This document shows positions 51,785-60,925 of a stretch of DNA of 64,000 nucleotides, in pieces. The translations under genes and the position numbers were made by a program. This stretch comes from Pseudomonas siliginis (GTDB taxonomy: Bacteria > Pseudomonadota > Gammaproteobacteria > Pseudomonadales > Pseudomonadaceae), in NCBI RefSeq assembly GCF_019145195.1, contig NZ_JAHSTW010000010.1, positions 62,001 to 126,000 on the forward strand. The letters run 5' to 3'. The notes beneath the pieces were generated by a model. That model did no database searches, was not told the DNA's origin, and saw only the letters and a program-made list of their open reading frames with translations. Numbering within the stretch: the stretch's first letter is position 1; each line of letters starts with the position of its first letter.

Positions 51785-54529
51785 CTAGCCGAAGACTGAA
51801 TTGCGGCGTCTCGCCAGTGGTGAATCTTCATCGACCGACTCGCCTTCCGTCGCCTGCGCCAGCCCCGCGGGACCTTGTGTAAACGCGGCTGCAAACAGTT
51901 GCTGCGCCAACGGTGTGGGCGTTGATTCCGGTTCTGCGAACAACGGCTGCCGCCGGGTCGATCGATTGAAGGACTGCAAGTCGACCGCCGGACTGTTCGA
52001 TGAGATGGCAAGAGGCACGGCAACGGGTGTGCTGAGCAGTTTGTACTGGATCCGCGTCTGAGCCTCGGAAACCTGCATGGCATTGCCCATTGCCACACTC
52101 AGTGAGCCCACCAACTGAGCTGCGGGGTTAGCGGCGTGCATCAGCAGATTTCCGCCGATCTGGAAGCCTTTGGCCACGGCACCGCGCCTGGCTGCAAGCA
52201 CTTGCGGTTCTTCGACAGGGCTGTTGAACGCAACGGACATGGGTCCCATGATCCGGCTGGTGGTCTCCTCCCCCAACACCCGATTCATTGTCGAAGAAAC
52301 GAATTCACCGGAGTGGTACAGCACGGCCCCCGAAGGTGGCGCGGTGTGCGTCCGGACGGCGGCAATGACATGTGCCTGATGTGTGTTGAGCACGGAGTTG
52401 TCCCGGGCTCCCAGCTCTGCCAGCGCTACCGGTATTTCGCGGCGGTAGGCCTGGACGTCGGGATTTGGGTCATTCTCGAAGTAACGGCGCACGGGCTGCA
52501 TGCCGGCGGCTTGCGTGGGATGGACCAGTTTTTTGTCGGCAAGATCGTGATACACCCGATCGCCAGCAGGCTTGTCGGGCTTGTCGGGCTTGCGCCCGTC
52601 GCTGTCCCTGTAGGTCATTGGGTTATTGCGCAGCGCGCGATAGCGATTATGGCCGTCGATCGCTCCGCCAGGATCGCTGTTCAGCCAGCGTTGCAGCCAC
52701 GGCACGTAATAGCGAAACCCGTAATAGTAAAGTCCCGTGGCGTCACGTTCCTTTGCCGAATACCGCGCGGTCTTGTAGCTGACGTCGGGTTCTTCGGCCC
52801 ACGCCGTTGCACCGAATGGATAAAAATGCTCGCGGCTGATCAGTTGCGCATCCGCGTCCAGCTCAAGACTGATTGAGCCCAGATGATCATTGAAACTGTA
52901 TCGGTAGAGATTATTGAGGCCGGTCGGCGGTGCGCTTTGCCAATGCAGGACGCGTACGATACTGAGTCCGGTCCGCACGATGATCACCTGCAGGCTCTCA
53001 CCGGTGCCGGTATCGGTGCGTAATTCCAGCGCTGGCAGATAACGCACCTGGGCAAGAAGACTGCGTGCAGAGGCCCGTGACGAACGCGTCTTGCATACCC
53101 GCTGACCGGCGCCGTCGTAGAGATAGCTTTCACGATCATCGGCATCTGATCGGCGTGAGACGACCACGACCGAGTCCAGCTGGCAACGCAGATTCCACTG
53201 CAACCGGCGCCCCTGATCCAGCAACAACAAATTACCCCGCGAATCGAAAGCTTCCGCGATCTCTGCTTCAGAGGGCGGCTTACCGTCGTGCCACGGCAAA
53301 CACCGATTGCTATAGCGTGCGGCCTGCAGTTGATGACCTGGACTCTGTTGGCCGACGTGAGTCAGCTCGCGCAAATTGCCGCCGGCGTCATAACGATAAT
53401 TCTGGCTGTAGTTGGCAACAGCGGTCGGCCCGCCGCCGCCAACGCCGGCCTCCCAGCCAGTGGCATGGGACAACTGATAAAGGCTGTCATAGCGGTAACG
53501 ACTGACCGGTTCGATGCGCTGGTTGGCGAACCAGCGCACGGGCAATGCCTGGTCTTCGATACTCGTTACATTGCCCATCGGGTCGTAGGCGTAGATCAGA
53601 TGCTGCAGCACATTGCCCAGATTGTCCCGAGCATGGCGAGTGAGCAGACGGCCGTCTTCGGGACGGTAGCTCAGCGTAGTCAGCACGCCGTTGCCTGCCA
53701 GTTCATGAGTGACTTGTCCGTAAGCGTCGTAGCGAATATCACTGACGACCGAATGGTTCTGCGTCTGAAGTTTGAGCCGTATTTCAACTGCACGTAACTG
53801 GCCGTGGAGAGTCAGTGCGAAGGCCTGCCGATTGCCACCGGCATCGAACTGTTCGAGCACAGGTCCCAGCGGGGCGTAGCGCCATTGTGTGGTTGCCCCT
53901 TGGGGTTCGAGCAACTTCTGTCGATCGGCGATCGCCTCTGGCCAATCCGCGGCAACCGGCTCAAGCGTGAAGTGACGGATGTTTTCACTGCACTGCCCGG
54001 TGATTGCAAACTGCGAGAACAGAACACTGCCACCGGGATCGTCATGACGAATCACTTGACCGAGCTGATTGCGCAGCGGATCGCCCGCGCCGGGGCGGCC
54101 ATAGGCAAGTCGCTCGGAACAACGGCGAGGTACGCCGGTGCCTTCCTCGAACACCGCGACAGGTCGCAACAAGTCATCGTATGCAATTTCACGGCATGTG
54201 CCACGGCTGTCCCAGTTGCACAGCGTCTGGCCGGCCAAACCCGGCAACTGGACCTGGACTCCCGCATCGGTACTGTCCGAGCGCAGCGCGATATCGGTCA
54301 AGGCATGGACAGTGGTGAGGCTGGCGGGCGCCTGTGGATCAATCGCCTGCAACGCCCACAATCGCGCATCCCATTGTTTGACTGCACGGCCGGCGTTGTC
54401 GCGCAACGTCCGCTCGATCCGGGGCTCGCTTGCCAGCGCCGCATCGGCGCGCCAGTAGTTGACGTTGAGGATGGCCAACCCGCGCGGATCGTTCACGGCA
54501 AGCGTTGGCGTATTGCTGTGGATGCCCAT
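51785..54529 (-). CDS. TccC-like RHS-repeat protein with variable C-terminal domain
   Basis: 914 residues. YD/RHS repeats run from about 90 to 580 (for example YRYDAGGNLREL, YLYDGAGQRV). The RHS-associated core is at about 583-640 (ARYSAKERDATGLYYYGFRYY to NNPMTYRDSDG), close to TccC subunits of insecticidal Tc toxins. The start MGIHSNTPTLAVNDPRGLAI is also TccC-type. Residues ~646-914 form a unique tail, the position where TccC proteins carry the toxin; I recognise no catalytic motif there. No tcA or tcB gene and no immunity gene adjoin it, so it is an orphan. Convergent with algA. Confidence 0.85.
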   Translation of the reverse strand: MGIHSNTPTLAVNDPRGLAILNVNYWRADAALASEPRIERTLRDNAGRAVKQWDARLWALQAIDPQAPASLTTVHALTDIALRSDSTDAGVQVQLPGLAGQTLCNWDSRGTCREIAYDDLLRPVAVFEEGTGVPRRCSERLAYGRPGAGDPLRNQLGQVIRHDDPGGSVLFSQFAITGQCSENIRHFTLEPVAADWPEAIADRQKLLEPQGATTQWRYAPLGPVLEQFDAGGNRQAFALTLHGQLRAVEIRLKLQTQNHSVVSDIRYDAYGQVTHELAGNGVLTTLSYRPEDGRLLTRHARDNLGNVLQHLIYAYDPMGNVTSIEDQALPVRWFANQRIEPVSRYRYDSLYQLSHATGWEAGVGGGGPTAVANYSQNYRYDAGGNLRELTHVGQQSPGHQLQAARYSNRCLPWHDGKPPSEAEIAEAFDSRGNLLLLDQGRRLQWNLRCQLDSVVVVSRRSDADDRESYLYDGAGQRVCKTRSSRASARSLLAQVRYLPALELRTDTGTGESLQVIIVRTGLSIVRVLHWQSAPPTGLNNLYRYSFNDHLGSISLELDADAQLISREHFYPFGATAWAEEPDVSYKTARYSAKERDATGLYYYGFRYYVPWLQRWLNSDPGGAIDGHNRYRALRNNPMTYRDSDGRKPDKPDKPAGDRVYHDLADKKLVHPTQAAGMQPVRRYFENDPNPDVQAYRREIPVALAELGARDNSVLNTHQAHVIAAVRTHTAPPSGAVLYHSGEFVSSTMNRVLGEETTSRIMGPMSVAFNSPVEEPQVLAARRGAVAKGFQIGGNLLMHAANPAAQLVGSLSVAMGNAMQVSEAQTRIQYKLLSTPVAVPLAISSNSPAVDLQSFNRSTRRQPLFAEPESTPTPLAQQLFAAAFTQGPAGLAQATEGESVDEDSPLARRRNSVFG

Positions 54530-54699
54530 AATGCGTCAACGTCCCAGTGTGCCCTTGGCTCATGAGAGCAAGCGCGGAACCGCATTCCTACTGTCAGAAA
54601 TTACAGTCCCGACCAACGGTGCGATCAAACTCGTCCCGAATACCCATTGCGCCAAGCCTTCGGTAGGATGGGGCTCACTCACCCACGGAGCGCTCACGC

Positions 54700-55164
54700 A
54701 TGTTCATCGGCATCCTGCTGGTCATTACCTGGCTGATCCTGCTGCTGCGCTACCCGGCCAAGGCCTTGCCGGTTTCGGTAGCCGCTGCGATTGGCCTGGG
54801 TTTCGTGGCCATGTGGGTGGTGTGGCTGGACAACCGCGAGATCAAGCAACTGGCGCGCCTGGAACTGCGCATTGCCTACGCTCCCGAGCAATGCCCGGCC
54901 GACCGTCCACTGCAATTGAAAATGAACAATGGCAACAATGTGCCGCTGACCGAGCTGCGCTGGCGCATCGCCGCTTATGCGCCGGGCGATACGGTCAACC
55001 TGGCCGACAATCAATACACTGCCCCACGCTATCGCGGCCCCGGCGAATTGCAGGCCGGCGCGACCTGGGAAGACTGCTTGCCACTGCCGCCGCTGCGCCC
55101 CGGCTATCGTCCGCAAACACTGGAGTTTCGCGCCGAGCATTTGCAGGGTAGTTTCTCTGACTGA
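54700..55164 (+). CDS. Small membrane protein of unknown function
   Basis: 154 residues. Two N-terminal hydrophobic helices (MFIGILLVITWLILLL; LPVSVAAAIGLGFVAMWVVWL), then a hydrophilic domain of beta character with two Cys (PEQCPADRP and WEDCLP) that could face the periplasm. Homologues in pseudomonads are usually labelled as putative multidrug transporters without support. A GGAG-like site precedes the ATG. 35 bp before the SDR gene, probably co-transcribed. Confidence 0.75.
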   Translation: MFIGILLVITWLILLLRYPAKALPVSVAAAIGLGFVAMWVVWLDNREIKQLARLELRIAYAPEQCPADRPLQLKMNNGNNVPLTELRWRIAAYAPGDTVNLADNQYTAPRYRGPGELQAGATWEDCLPLPPLRPGYRPQTLEFRAEHLQGSFSD

Positions 55165-55199
55165 TCCCCTCCTCCGACTGTTTGCACAAGGAATGCGCC

Positions 55200-56024
55200 A
55201 TGCCCGTTGCGTTGATTACCGGTTGTTCAAGCGGCATCGGCCGCGCCCTCGCCGACGCGTTCAAAGCGGCAGGCTACGAAGTCTGGGCCAGTGCGCGCAA
55301 GGCTGAAGATGTCAGCGCGCTGAGCGCTGCCGGTTTCACCGCTGTCGAGCTGGACGTCAACGATGGCGCCGCGCTGGAACAACTCGCCGAGCGTCTGAGC
55401 CAGCAACACGGCAGTCTTGATGTACTGATCAACAACGCCGGTTACGGCGCGATGGGGCCGCTGCTCGACGGCGGCGTGCAGGCGATGCAGCGCCAGTTCG
55501 AAACCAACGTATTTTCGATTGTCGGCGTCACCCGCGCGTTGTTCCCGCTGCTGCGTCCGGCCAAGGGGTTGGTGGTGAATATCGGCAGTGTGTCGGGTGT
55601 GCTGGTCACACCATTTGCCGGCGCCTACTGCGCTTCAAAAGCGGCGGTACATGCGCTTAGCGACGCGTTGCGCATGGAGCTGGCACCGTTTGGCATCCGT
55701 GTGATGGAAGTTCAGCCCGGTGCGATCGAATCGAGCTTTGCGAAGAATGCCGGACATGAAGCCGAGCAGTTGATCAACGAGCAATCGCCGTGGTTTCCCC
55801 TGCGTGAAGGCATTCGCGCACGGGCCAAGGCGTCGCAGGACAAGCCAACCCCGGCCAGTGAGTTTGCGGCTGAGTTGTTGAAAGCGGTGCGGCAGAGCAA
55901 GCCGCCACGGCTGGTTCGCATCGGCAACGGCAGCCGGGCGTTGCCGTTGTTGGCGGCGTTGTTGCCGAAGGGTTTGCTGGAATCGACGTTGATGAAGCGG
56001 TTCGGGTTGCGCGCCAAGCTCTGA
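55200..56024 (+). CDS. SDR-family oxidoreductase
   Basis: 274 residues, classical short-chain dehydrogenase: TGCSSGIGRAL (TGxxxGxG) at about 7-17, NNAGYG, active-site Ser in NIGSVSG and YCASK (the Y-x-x-x-K pair). An Ala-rich C-terminal extension of about 70 residues with GIRARAKAS resembles the lipid- or retinol-type SDRs. Substrate unknown. The start MPVALITGCSSG was chosen over MHKECAMPV because AAGGA lies seven bases upstream. Confidence 0.88.
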   Translation: MPVALITGCSSGIGRALADAFKAAGYEVWASARKAEDVSALSAAGFTAVELDVNDGAALEQLAERLSQQHGSLDVLINNAGYGAMGPLLDGGVQAMQRQFETNVFSIVGVTRALFPLLRPAKGLVVNIGSVSGVLVTPFAGAYCASKAAVHALSDALRMELAPFGIRVMEVQPGAIESSFAKNAGHEAEQLINEQSPWFPLREGIRARAKASQDKPTPASEFAAELLKAVRQSKPPRLVRIGNGSRALPLLAALLPKGLLESTLMKRFGLRAKL

Positions 56025-56185
56025 TCCCCAGTCGTTGCGACCAGCGGTAGCCAGACCTGTCAGAGTTGACAGTAGGCGCCCTCTGAACGAAGGCCTATCG
56101 TGAGTTCAAGCCAGGTGAACAGTGTCGAGTCCGTGTTAGCGCCCGACGAGTAAACCGACCTCACGACAACCGCGCAGGGACGTAT

Positions 56186-57481
56186 ATGGCAATCGCAAAG
56201 AAGGCCGCGAACATCAGGGCGACAATCGACGCTACATGGGGAAGCGGCCAAGGCAAACTTCAACTTGACGATATATTCCAGGACGACCCGACGAAGTCTC
56301 GGCCCCTCACGGGGTCGACGCTGCTGCGCGATAAATCGTTGCTGGTCACCAGTACCTTCGATAACGGCGTCTTCTTCGTTGCCAAGCTGAACCACTTGGG
56401 TGCCTTAGACTTGGCGTTCGGTGTCGAAGGGCGTGTCACGGGTTCGTTCCTGGCCAATGAGCAGGCCTCTGGCGGGCCGATTGCAGAAGGTGCCGACGGG
56501 CGGCTGTTCATGGCAGGCAGCACAGCCAATGAGGAATCGAACGAGGTTAGCGCTGCGATTCTCTGCCTTGACAGCAAAGGCAATCGGGTGAGCAGCTTTG
56601 GCGAGAATGGCCAAGTCATCATCGATCCCCCAAACACACAACGGCTTACGAAAAAAGGCCCGGCATTCGTCTTCGCGCTACCCGATGGCAGCGTTATTGT
56701 CGGCGTTGATTACCACACGCCTGACGTGCTCAGGGCGCACCTTTACAAATTCGATGCGCAAGGCGCACCCGTGAAGGCATTCGGCACAGATGGCCGAGTT
56801 GAAATAAATCACGGGATGCCGCATGCATCGACCTCACTCAGCGACGGTTGCGTGCTCGACAATGGACTCTTGTTATTTGCAGGCTACGAAAAATACGAGC
56901 CCGACGTGAACACGGACGGTCTCGTCGTGATGTTGAATTCAGACAGTGGCGCGCTCCATGAGAGTTTCGGCCTCCCGGAAAGACCCGGGGTTGTGGTAGT
57001 CCGGTACAACTCCATGGGTGCCGAACTCAATACTGTGAGACAGCGAGCCCCTGATAGATTTACGGCATCTGGCTACACCAACATGGGCAACGGTGTCAGT
57101 GAGCGATACGGCATGTTGTTCGCCTTCGATGAAAAAGGTAAGCCCGATTTTGACGTTTTCGGCAATCCGAATGTCATGCCACTCCCACCAGATCTCGGCA
57201 GCGACAGGCGAGTCAACTGGGCGGACCATGTTCCTTTCGCTGATAACATCGTAGTTTCTGGTGGAGACGAGAAGGGCAATTATATTGCCTGTGTGAAAAC
57301 CCGTAGCGGTGGCTACAACTCCGATTTTTCAGACGCGGGTGGCGTCATCCATCGCGAGGAGACCACCGACTCTCTCCCCAGGCTTCATTATCAGCAGGAC
57401 CCAGGCAAATTGATCGTTGCCCTCAACATCAATCCAGAAAACCCTCTGGGTTGTCTGTATCGCTACAACATTTCCCAGTAG
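56186..57481 (+). CDS. Delta-60 repeat beta-propeller-like protein
   Basis: 431 residues, no signal peptide and no membrane segment. At least four copies of the delta-60 repeat core occur: DLAFGVEGRV, VSSFGENGQV, VKAFGTDGRV and FDVFGNPNV, about 60-90 residues apart. Such repeats form propeller- or jellyroll-like extracellular or toxin-associated domains, function generally unknown. It has a lower GC feel and rarer codons than its neighbours, which suggests horizontal transfer. Stand-alone, 160 bp after the SDR gene. Confidence 0.75.
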   Translation: MAIAKKAANIRATIDATWGSGQGKLQLDDIFQDDPTKSRPLTGSTLLRDKSLLVTSTFDNGVFFVAKLNHLGALDLAFGVEGRVTGSFLANEQASGGPIAEGADGRLFMAGSTANEESNEVSAAILCLDSKGNRVSSFGENGQVIIDPPNTQRLTKKGPAFVFALPDGSVIVGVDYHTPDVLRAHLYKFDAQGAPVKAFGTDGRVEINHGMPHASTSLSDGCVLDNGLLLFAGYEKYEPDVNTDGLVVMLNSDSGALHESFGLPERPGVVVVRYNSMGAELNTVRQRAPDRFTASGYTNMGNGVSERYGMLFAFDEKGKPDFDVFGNPNVMPLPPDLGSDRRVNWADHVPFADNIVVSGGDEKGNYIACVKTRSGGYNSDFSDAGGVIHREETTDSLPRLHYQQDPGKLIVALNINPENPLGCLYRYNISQ

Positions 57482-57526
57482 CTGGAAGCATCACCGCGTC
57501 GCCCTGGTCAGGGGCGACGCGGTCGA

Positions 57527-58396
57527 TCAATTGCCTGCCTGGTCCTGCTTCACCACTACCGTGCAAGTAATCCCCGCCGCCAGTAACACGCCCTCTGGCA
57601 CCTCATCAATATGAATCCGCACCGGCACGCGCTGCGCCAGCCGCACCCAGTTGAACGTCGGGTTCACGTCGGCAATCAGTTCGCGGCTTTCCGGGTTGTC
57701 GCGGTCGTAGATCCCGCGCGAAATGCTTTCGACATGGCCCTTGAGCACTTCGCCGCTCATCAATTGCATGTCGGCTTGGTCACCTACTTTGACGTGGGGC
57801 AGTTTGGTTTCCTCGAAAAAGCCGTAAACCCAAAATGAATTCATGTCGACCACGGCCATCTTCGCCTCGCCGATGCGCGCGTAGTCGCCGCGATGCACAT
57901 TGAGGTTGGTCACGTAACCGTCCACCGCCGCACGCACTTCGGTGCGTTTGAGGTTGAGTTCGGCGGCTTCCAGTTGCGCCTGGGCGTGTTGGTAATCGGC
58001 CAGCGCGGCGTCGGCGATGTTGCTGGCGTCGTCGCGGTTTTCCTTGGAGATCACCAGATTGTCGAGGTCGGCGCGGCGATGGGCGTTGACCTTGCGCATT
58101 TCCCAGGTCGACTTGCGCGAAGCGACCAGTGACTGCGCCTGCTTGACCGCAATGCGGTAGTGCTCGGGGTCGATGCGCATCAGCAGATCGCCCTTTTTCA
58201 CCAGTTGGTTGTCACGCACCGGCACTTCGACCACTTCGCCGGTGACGTCGGCGGCAACGTTGATGATGTCGGCGCGAACGCGGCCATCGCGGGTCCACGG
58301 CGTGTTCATGTAGTGCTCCCACAGCGTACGGCCGATCCACAGCGCCAGGGCCAGCACCAGCAGGGTCGCGAGCAGGCTGAAAAACTTTTTCATCAA
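57527..58396 (-). CDS. HlyD-family membrane fusion protein (AaeA-like)
   Basis: 289 residues. One N-terminal membrane helix (FSLLATLLVLALALWIG), then the lipoyl/biotinyl halves (VAADVTGEVVEVPVRDNQLV and RTEVRAAVDGYVTNLNV), a coiled-coil hairpin (about 85-145) and a beta-barrel domain. Periplasmic adaptor between the FUSC pump and an outer-membrane channel. Last gene of the operon, 8 bp after the DUF1656 gene. Confidence 0.9.
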   Translation of the reverse strand: MMKKFFSLLATLLVLALALWIGRTLWEHYMNTPWTRDGRVRADIINVAADVTGEVVEVPVRDNQLVKKGDLLMRIDPEHYRIAVKQAQSLVASRKSTWEMRKVNAHRRADLDNLVISKENRDDASNIADAALADYQHAQAQLEAAELNLKRTEVRAAVDGYVTNLNVHRGDYARIGEAKMAVVDMNSFWVYGFFEETKLPHVKVGDQADMQLMSGEVLKGHVESISRGIYDRDNPESRELIADVNPTFNWVRLAQRVPVRIHIDEVPEGVLLAAGITCTVVVKQDQAGN

Positions 58397-58403
58397 GATG
58401 TTC

Positions 58404-58604
58404 TCAACGGTAGACAGTCAGCGCCATGGCGCCGAACAGACAGGTAAACAGGCTAAGGCGCAGCAACGCCGGGTGCCAGAAAAAGCGGTACAGGTCGAAC
58501 CCCGAGAGGAAGCGGTCAACTGCCCAGGCCAATCCCGCAGCAATGAAAAACATCAGGGTCATGGTCGGCATGTACACGCCGTGGAAGGCGATTTCACGAG
58601 GCAT
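58404..58604 (-). CDS. DUF1656 small membrane protein (AaeX-like)
   Basis: 66 residues, start MPREIAFHGVYMPTMTLMFF, with two membrane helices. DUF1656 proteins accompany AaeA/AaeB-type pumps; their role is undefined. The ATG lies 11 bp inside the end of the FUSC gene, so translation is coupled. A TTG two codons upstream is the alternative start. Confidence 0.88.
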   Translation of the reverse strand: MPREIAFHGVYMPTMTLMFFIAAGLAWAVDRFLSGFDLYRFFWHPALLRLSLFTCLFGAMALTVYR

Positions 58605-60786
58605 GGGCAAGTCCTTCGGGCCTGGCGGGAGCGAATTCGGCCAGGGGTGATTGCGGGTCGAGCAACGAGGTGCGGATAAAGTGCAGGTAGCTTTTCACCC
58701 GGCGCAACGCCGAGGTATCGAAGTGCGGCGCGAACGGCTCATCGGTGGCGGCGACGCGGCTGATCGCGTGATCGACCGCCACCAGTGCGCGTTCGAGATT
58801 GCTGGCGTTCGGCTGCAAGAACAGGCGTACCAACGCGCGCCCCATCACGCGGATTGCCTGACGCCACGGCTGCGATTCGGCATACGCCGGGTGCACCGGC
58901 AGGATCGCCTGCTCCTTGCGCAACTCGATGATCGCGTGGCCGACTTCCAGCACCACGAACATCCAGCGCAGCAGACCCTTCTGCACCTTCGGTTGCCCTG
59001 CCGCGAGGCCATAGGCCTGATGCAGCAGATCGCGGGTGCGGCTCTCGAAACGCGAGGCCAGGCCCTTGAGTTTGCCGCTGATCGCGTAGACCACTTGCCC
59101 GCGCAAGTCCTGCTCCAGGCGCTGCCACAGCCAGCGACTGTTCGGCGGCAGAATAATCGCCCCCGCCGCCGCACACACGAGCATGCCCATGACCATGGCG
59201 ATGTAGTCGTTGATGAAGGTGTAGGGGTTGTAGATCGTGAGATTGTCCGGCACTGAACCGGTGCTGAAAAAAATCAGCAGGCCCAGTCCGACCCCGGCGT
59301 ATTGCGGCCGCGAGGCGAGGAACGAACCGAGCACGATCACCGGCGCGAGCATCACGCAGAGCAAGGGGAAACCGTCGATCAACGGGAAGATGAAAAACAT
59401 CTCGACGAAGCCGATCAGTGCGCCGAGAAAAGTCCCGCAGGCCATTTGAAAAGCCATGCGTTTCGGGTTCGGTGTGGCGGCGGAAAGGCCGACGGTGGCG
59501 GCAGCGATCAGGGTCATGGTCGCCCCGCTCGGCCACGCGGTGGCGACCCAGTAACTGCCCAGCACAATCAGAATGAACGAGGCGCGAATCCCCGAAGCGG
59601 CCGCCGCCCACCAGTTGGTTTGCGGGGTGAACGGCTCGTCCCAGCGTTCGCGTTCGTGGCGGTGATCGGCCAGGGACGCGTGGGTCTGCGCATAGCTGTG
59701 CAGGTCATCGACGAAGCGGTAGAGCAATTCATAGGCGGTGTGGAAATCCAGTTGTTCGGCTTCGCTCGGAGCAGTGTCCTGAAAGATTCCGCGCAGGGTT
59801 CGGACACGTGCCGGCAGACCTTCCTTGTAGGTGGCCAACGCGGTCGCCAAACGAGCCGCATCGGGGCTGGTCAGGGCGCGACCGCTGAAGCCGTCGAGCA
59901 CTTCGGCGAGGTCCTGCAAGCCCGGTTTGATCGCTGCCACGACGTGCTCTTCGCCATTGCCGTGCAGGCGTTCGAGCAATTGATGCAAGGCGTTGAAGCG
60001 CGTAGTGCCCCCCATGAACTCGCTGTTCAAACGACTCAGACGACCGTTGCGCCGGCGCATGTGCGGGTCTTCGAACACGGTCACGCTGCGCAGCCCTTCC
60101 AGGCCCACGGCTTCAGCAATGAAGCGCACGTTGCTGGCTTCGAACGCCTCGGCTTTGCTGCGCCCGCGCAAGCCGTCGGTGACGAAGAGCGCGAACACAC
60201 CGAAACGCTGATACAAGGCATTGCGCATCGCCGCGCTGGCGGTCTGCGGCAGAATCGCCGCGCTGATCAACGTCGAACAGAGAATCCCCAGTGATATCTC
60301 CAAGACCCGCCACACCGCCGCCATAAAGGCGCCGTCCGGGTGCGCCAGCGCCGGCAGACCGACCATCGCTGCGGTGTAACCGGCAAGGACAAAACCATAC
60401 GCGCGAAAGTTGCGGCAACGCGCGGCACCGGCCGAGCAGATGCCGACCCAGATCGCCAGCGAGCCGAGAAACAGCTCCGTGTTCTGCGCGAACAAAGCGA
60501 TCAGCGTGACCATCATCGCCGACCCGGCCAGCGTGCCGAGCAAGCGATAGAAACTCTTGGCGAACACCTGACCGCTCTGCGGCTGCATGACGATGAACAC
60601 CGTGATCATCGCCGTGCGCGGTTGTGGTAGTTCCAGACGCATCGCCAGCCATAGCGTGAGAAACGCGGCGAGCAACACCTTGAAGATATACACCCAGGTC
60701 ACGCCATCGCTGCGTGCCCAGTCGAAAAAACCGCGACGCCATTCCAGGGAATGGAGCCAGCGCAGGGGGGCGGGCAAGGAGGTCAT
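58594..60786 (-). CDS. FUSC-family aromatic-acid efflux pump (AaeB-like)
   Basis: 730 residues with two membrane bundles (about 30-175 and 395-540), each followed by a cytoplasmic domain; this is the FUSC/PET layout of AaeB, the p-hydroxybenzoate exporter. The segments LELPQPRTAMITVFIVMQPQ and ATPNPKRMAFQMACGTFLGA (split) are typical. Substrate inferred only from family: hydroxylated aromatic acids or similar toxic compounds. Confidence 0.9.
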   Translation of the reverse strand: MTSLPAPLRWLHSLEWRRGFFDWARSDGVTWVYIFKVLLAAFLTLWLAMRLELPQPRTAMITVFIVMQPQSGQVFAKSFYRLLGTLAGSAMMVTLIALFAQNTELFLGSLAIWVGICSAGAARCRNFRAYGFVLAGYTAAMVGLPALAHPDGAFMAAVWRVLEISLGILCSTLISAAILPQTASAAMRNALYQRFGVFALFVTDGLRGRSKAEAFEASNVRFIAEAVGLEGLRSVTVFEDPHMRRRNGRLSRLNSEFMGGTTRFNALHQLLERLHGNGEEHVVAAIKPGLQDLAEVLDGFSGRALTSPDAARLATALATYKEGLPARVRTLRGIFQDTAPSEAEQLDFHTAYELLYRFVDDLHSYAQTHASLADHRHERERWDEPFTPQTNWWAAAASGIRASFILIVLGSYWVATAWPSGATMTLIAAATVGLSAATPNPKRMAFQMACGTFLGALIGFVEMFFIFPLIDGFPLLCVMLAPVIVLGSFLASRPQYAGVGLGLLIFFSTGSVPDNLTIYNPYTFINDYIAMVMGMLVCAAAGAIILPPNSRWLWQRLEQDLRGQVVYAISGKLKGLASRFESRTRDLLHQAYGLAAGQPKVQKGLLRWMFVVLEVGHAIIELRKEQAILPVHPAYAESQPWRQAIRVMGRALVRLFLQPNASNLERALVAVDHAISRVAATDEPFAPHFDTSALRRVKSYLHFIRTSLLDPQSPLAEFAPARPEGLAHAS

Positions 60787-60822
60787 TGAAAATACTCAGG
60801 CATGCAATGCGGACTCGAAACC

Positions 60823-60912
60823 TGTGGGAGCGAGCCTGCTCGCGAAAGCGGCGTGTCAGGCAACATGTTCATTGACTGATACGCCCTCTTCGCGAGCAGG
60901 CTCGCTCCCACA
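60823..60912. repeat. REPIN (inverted REP pair)
   Basis: Intact REP arms in the 139-bp gap between the outer-membrane channel gene and the FUSC gene, within the presumed efflux operon. Confidence 0.93.
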
Positions 60913-60925
60913 ATGGATGCTGTGT

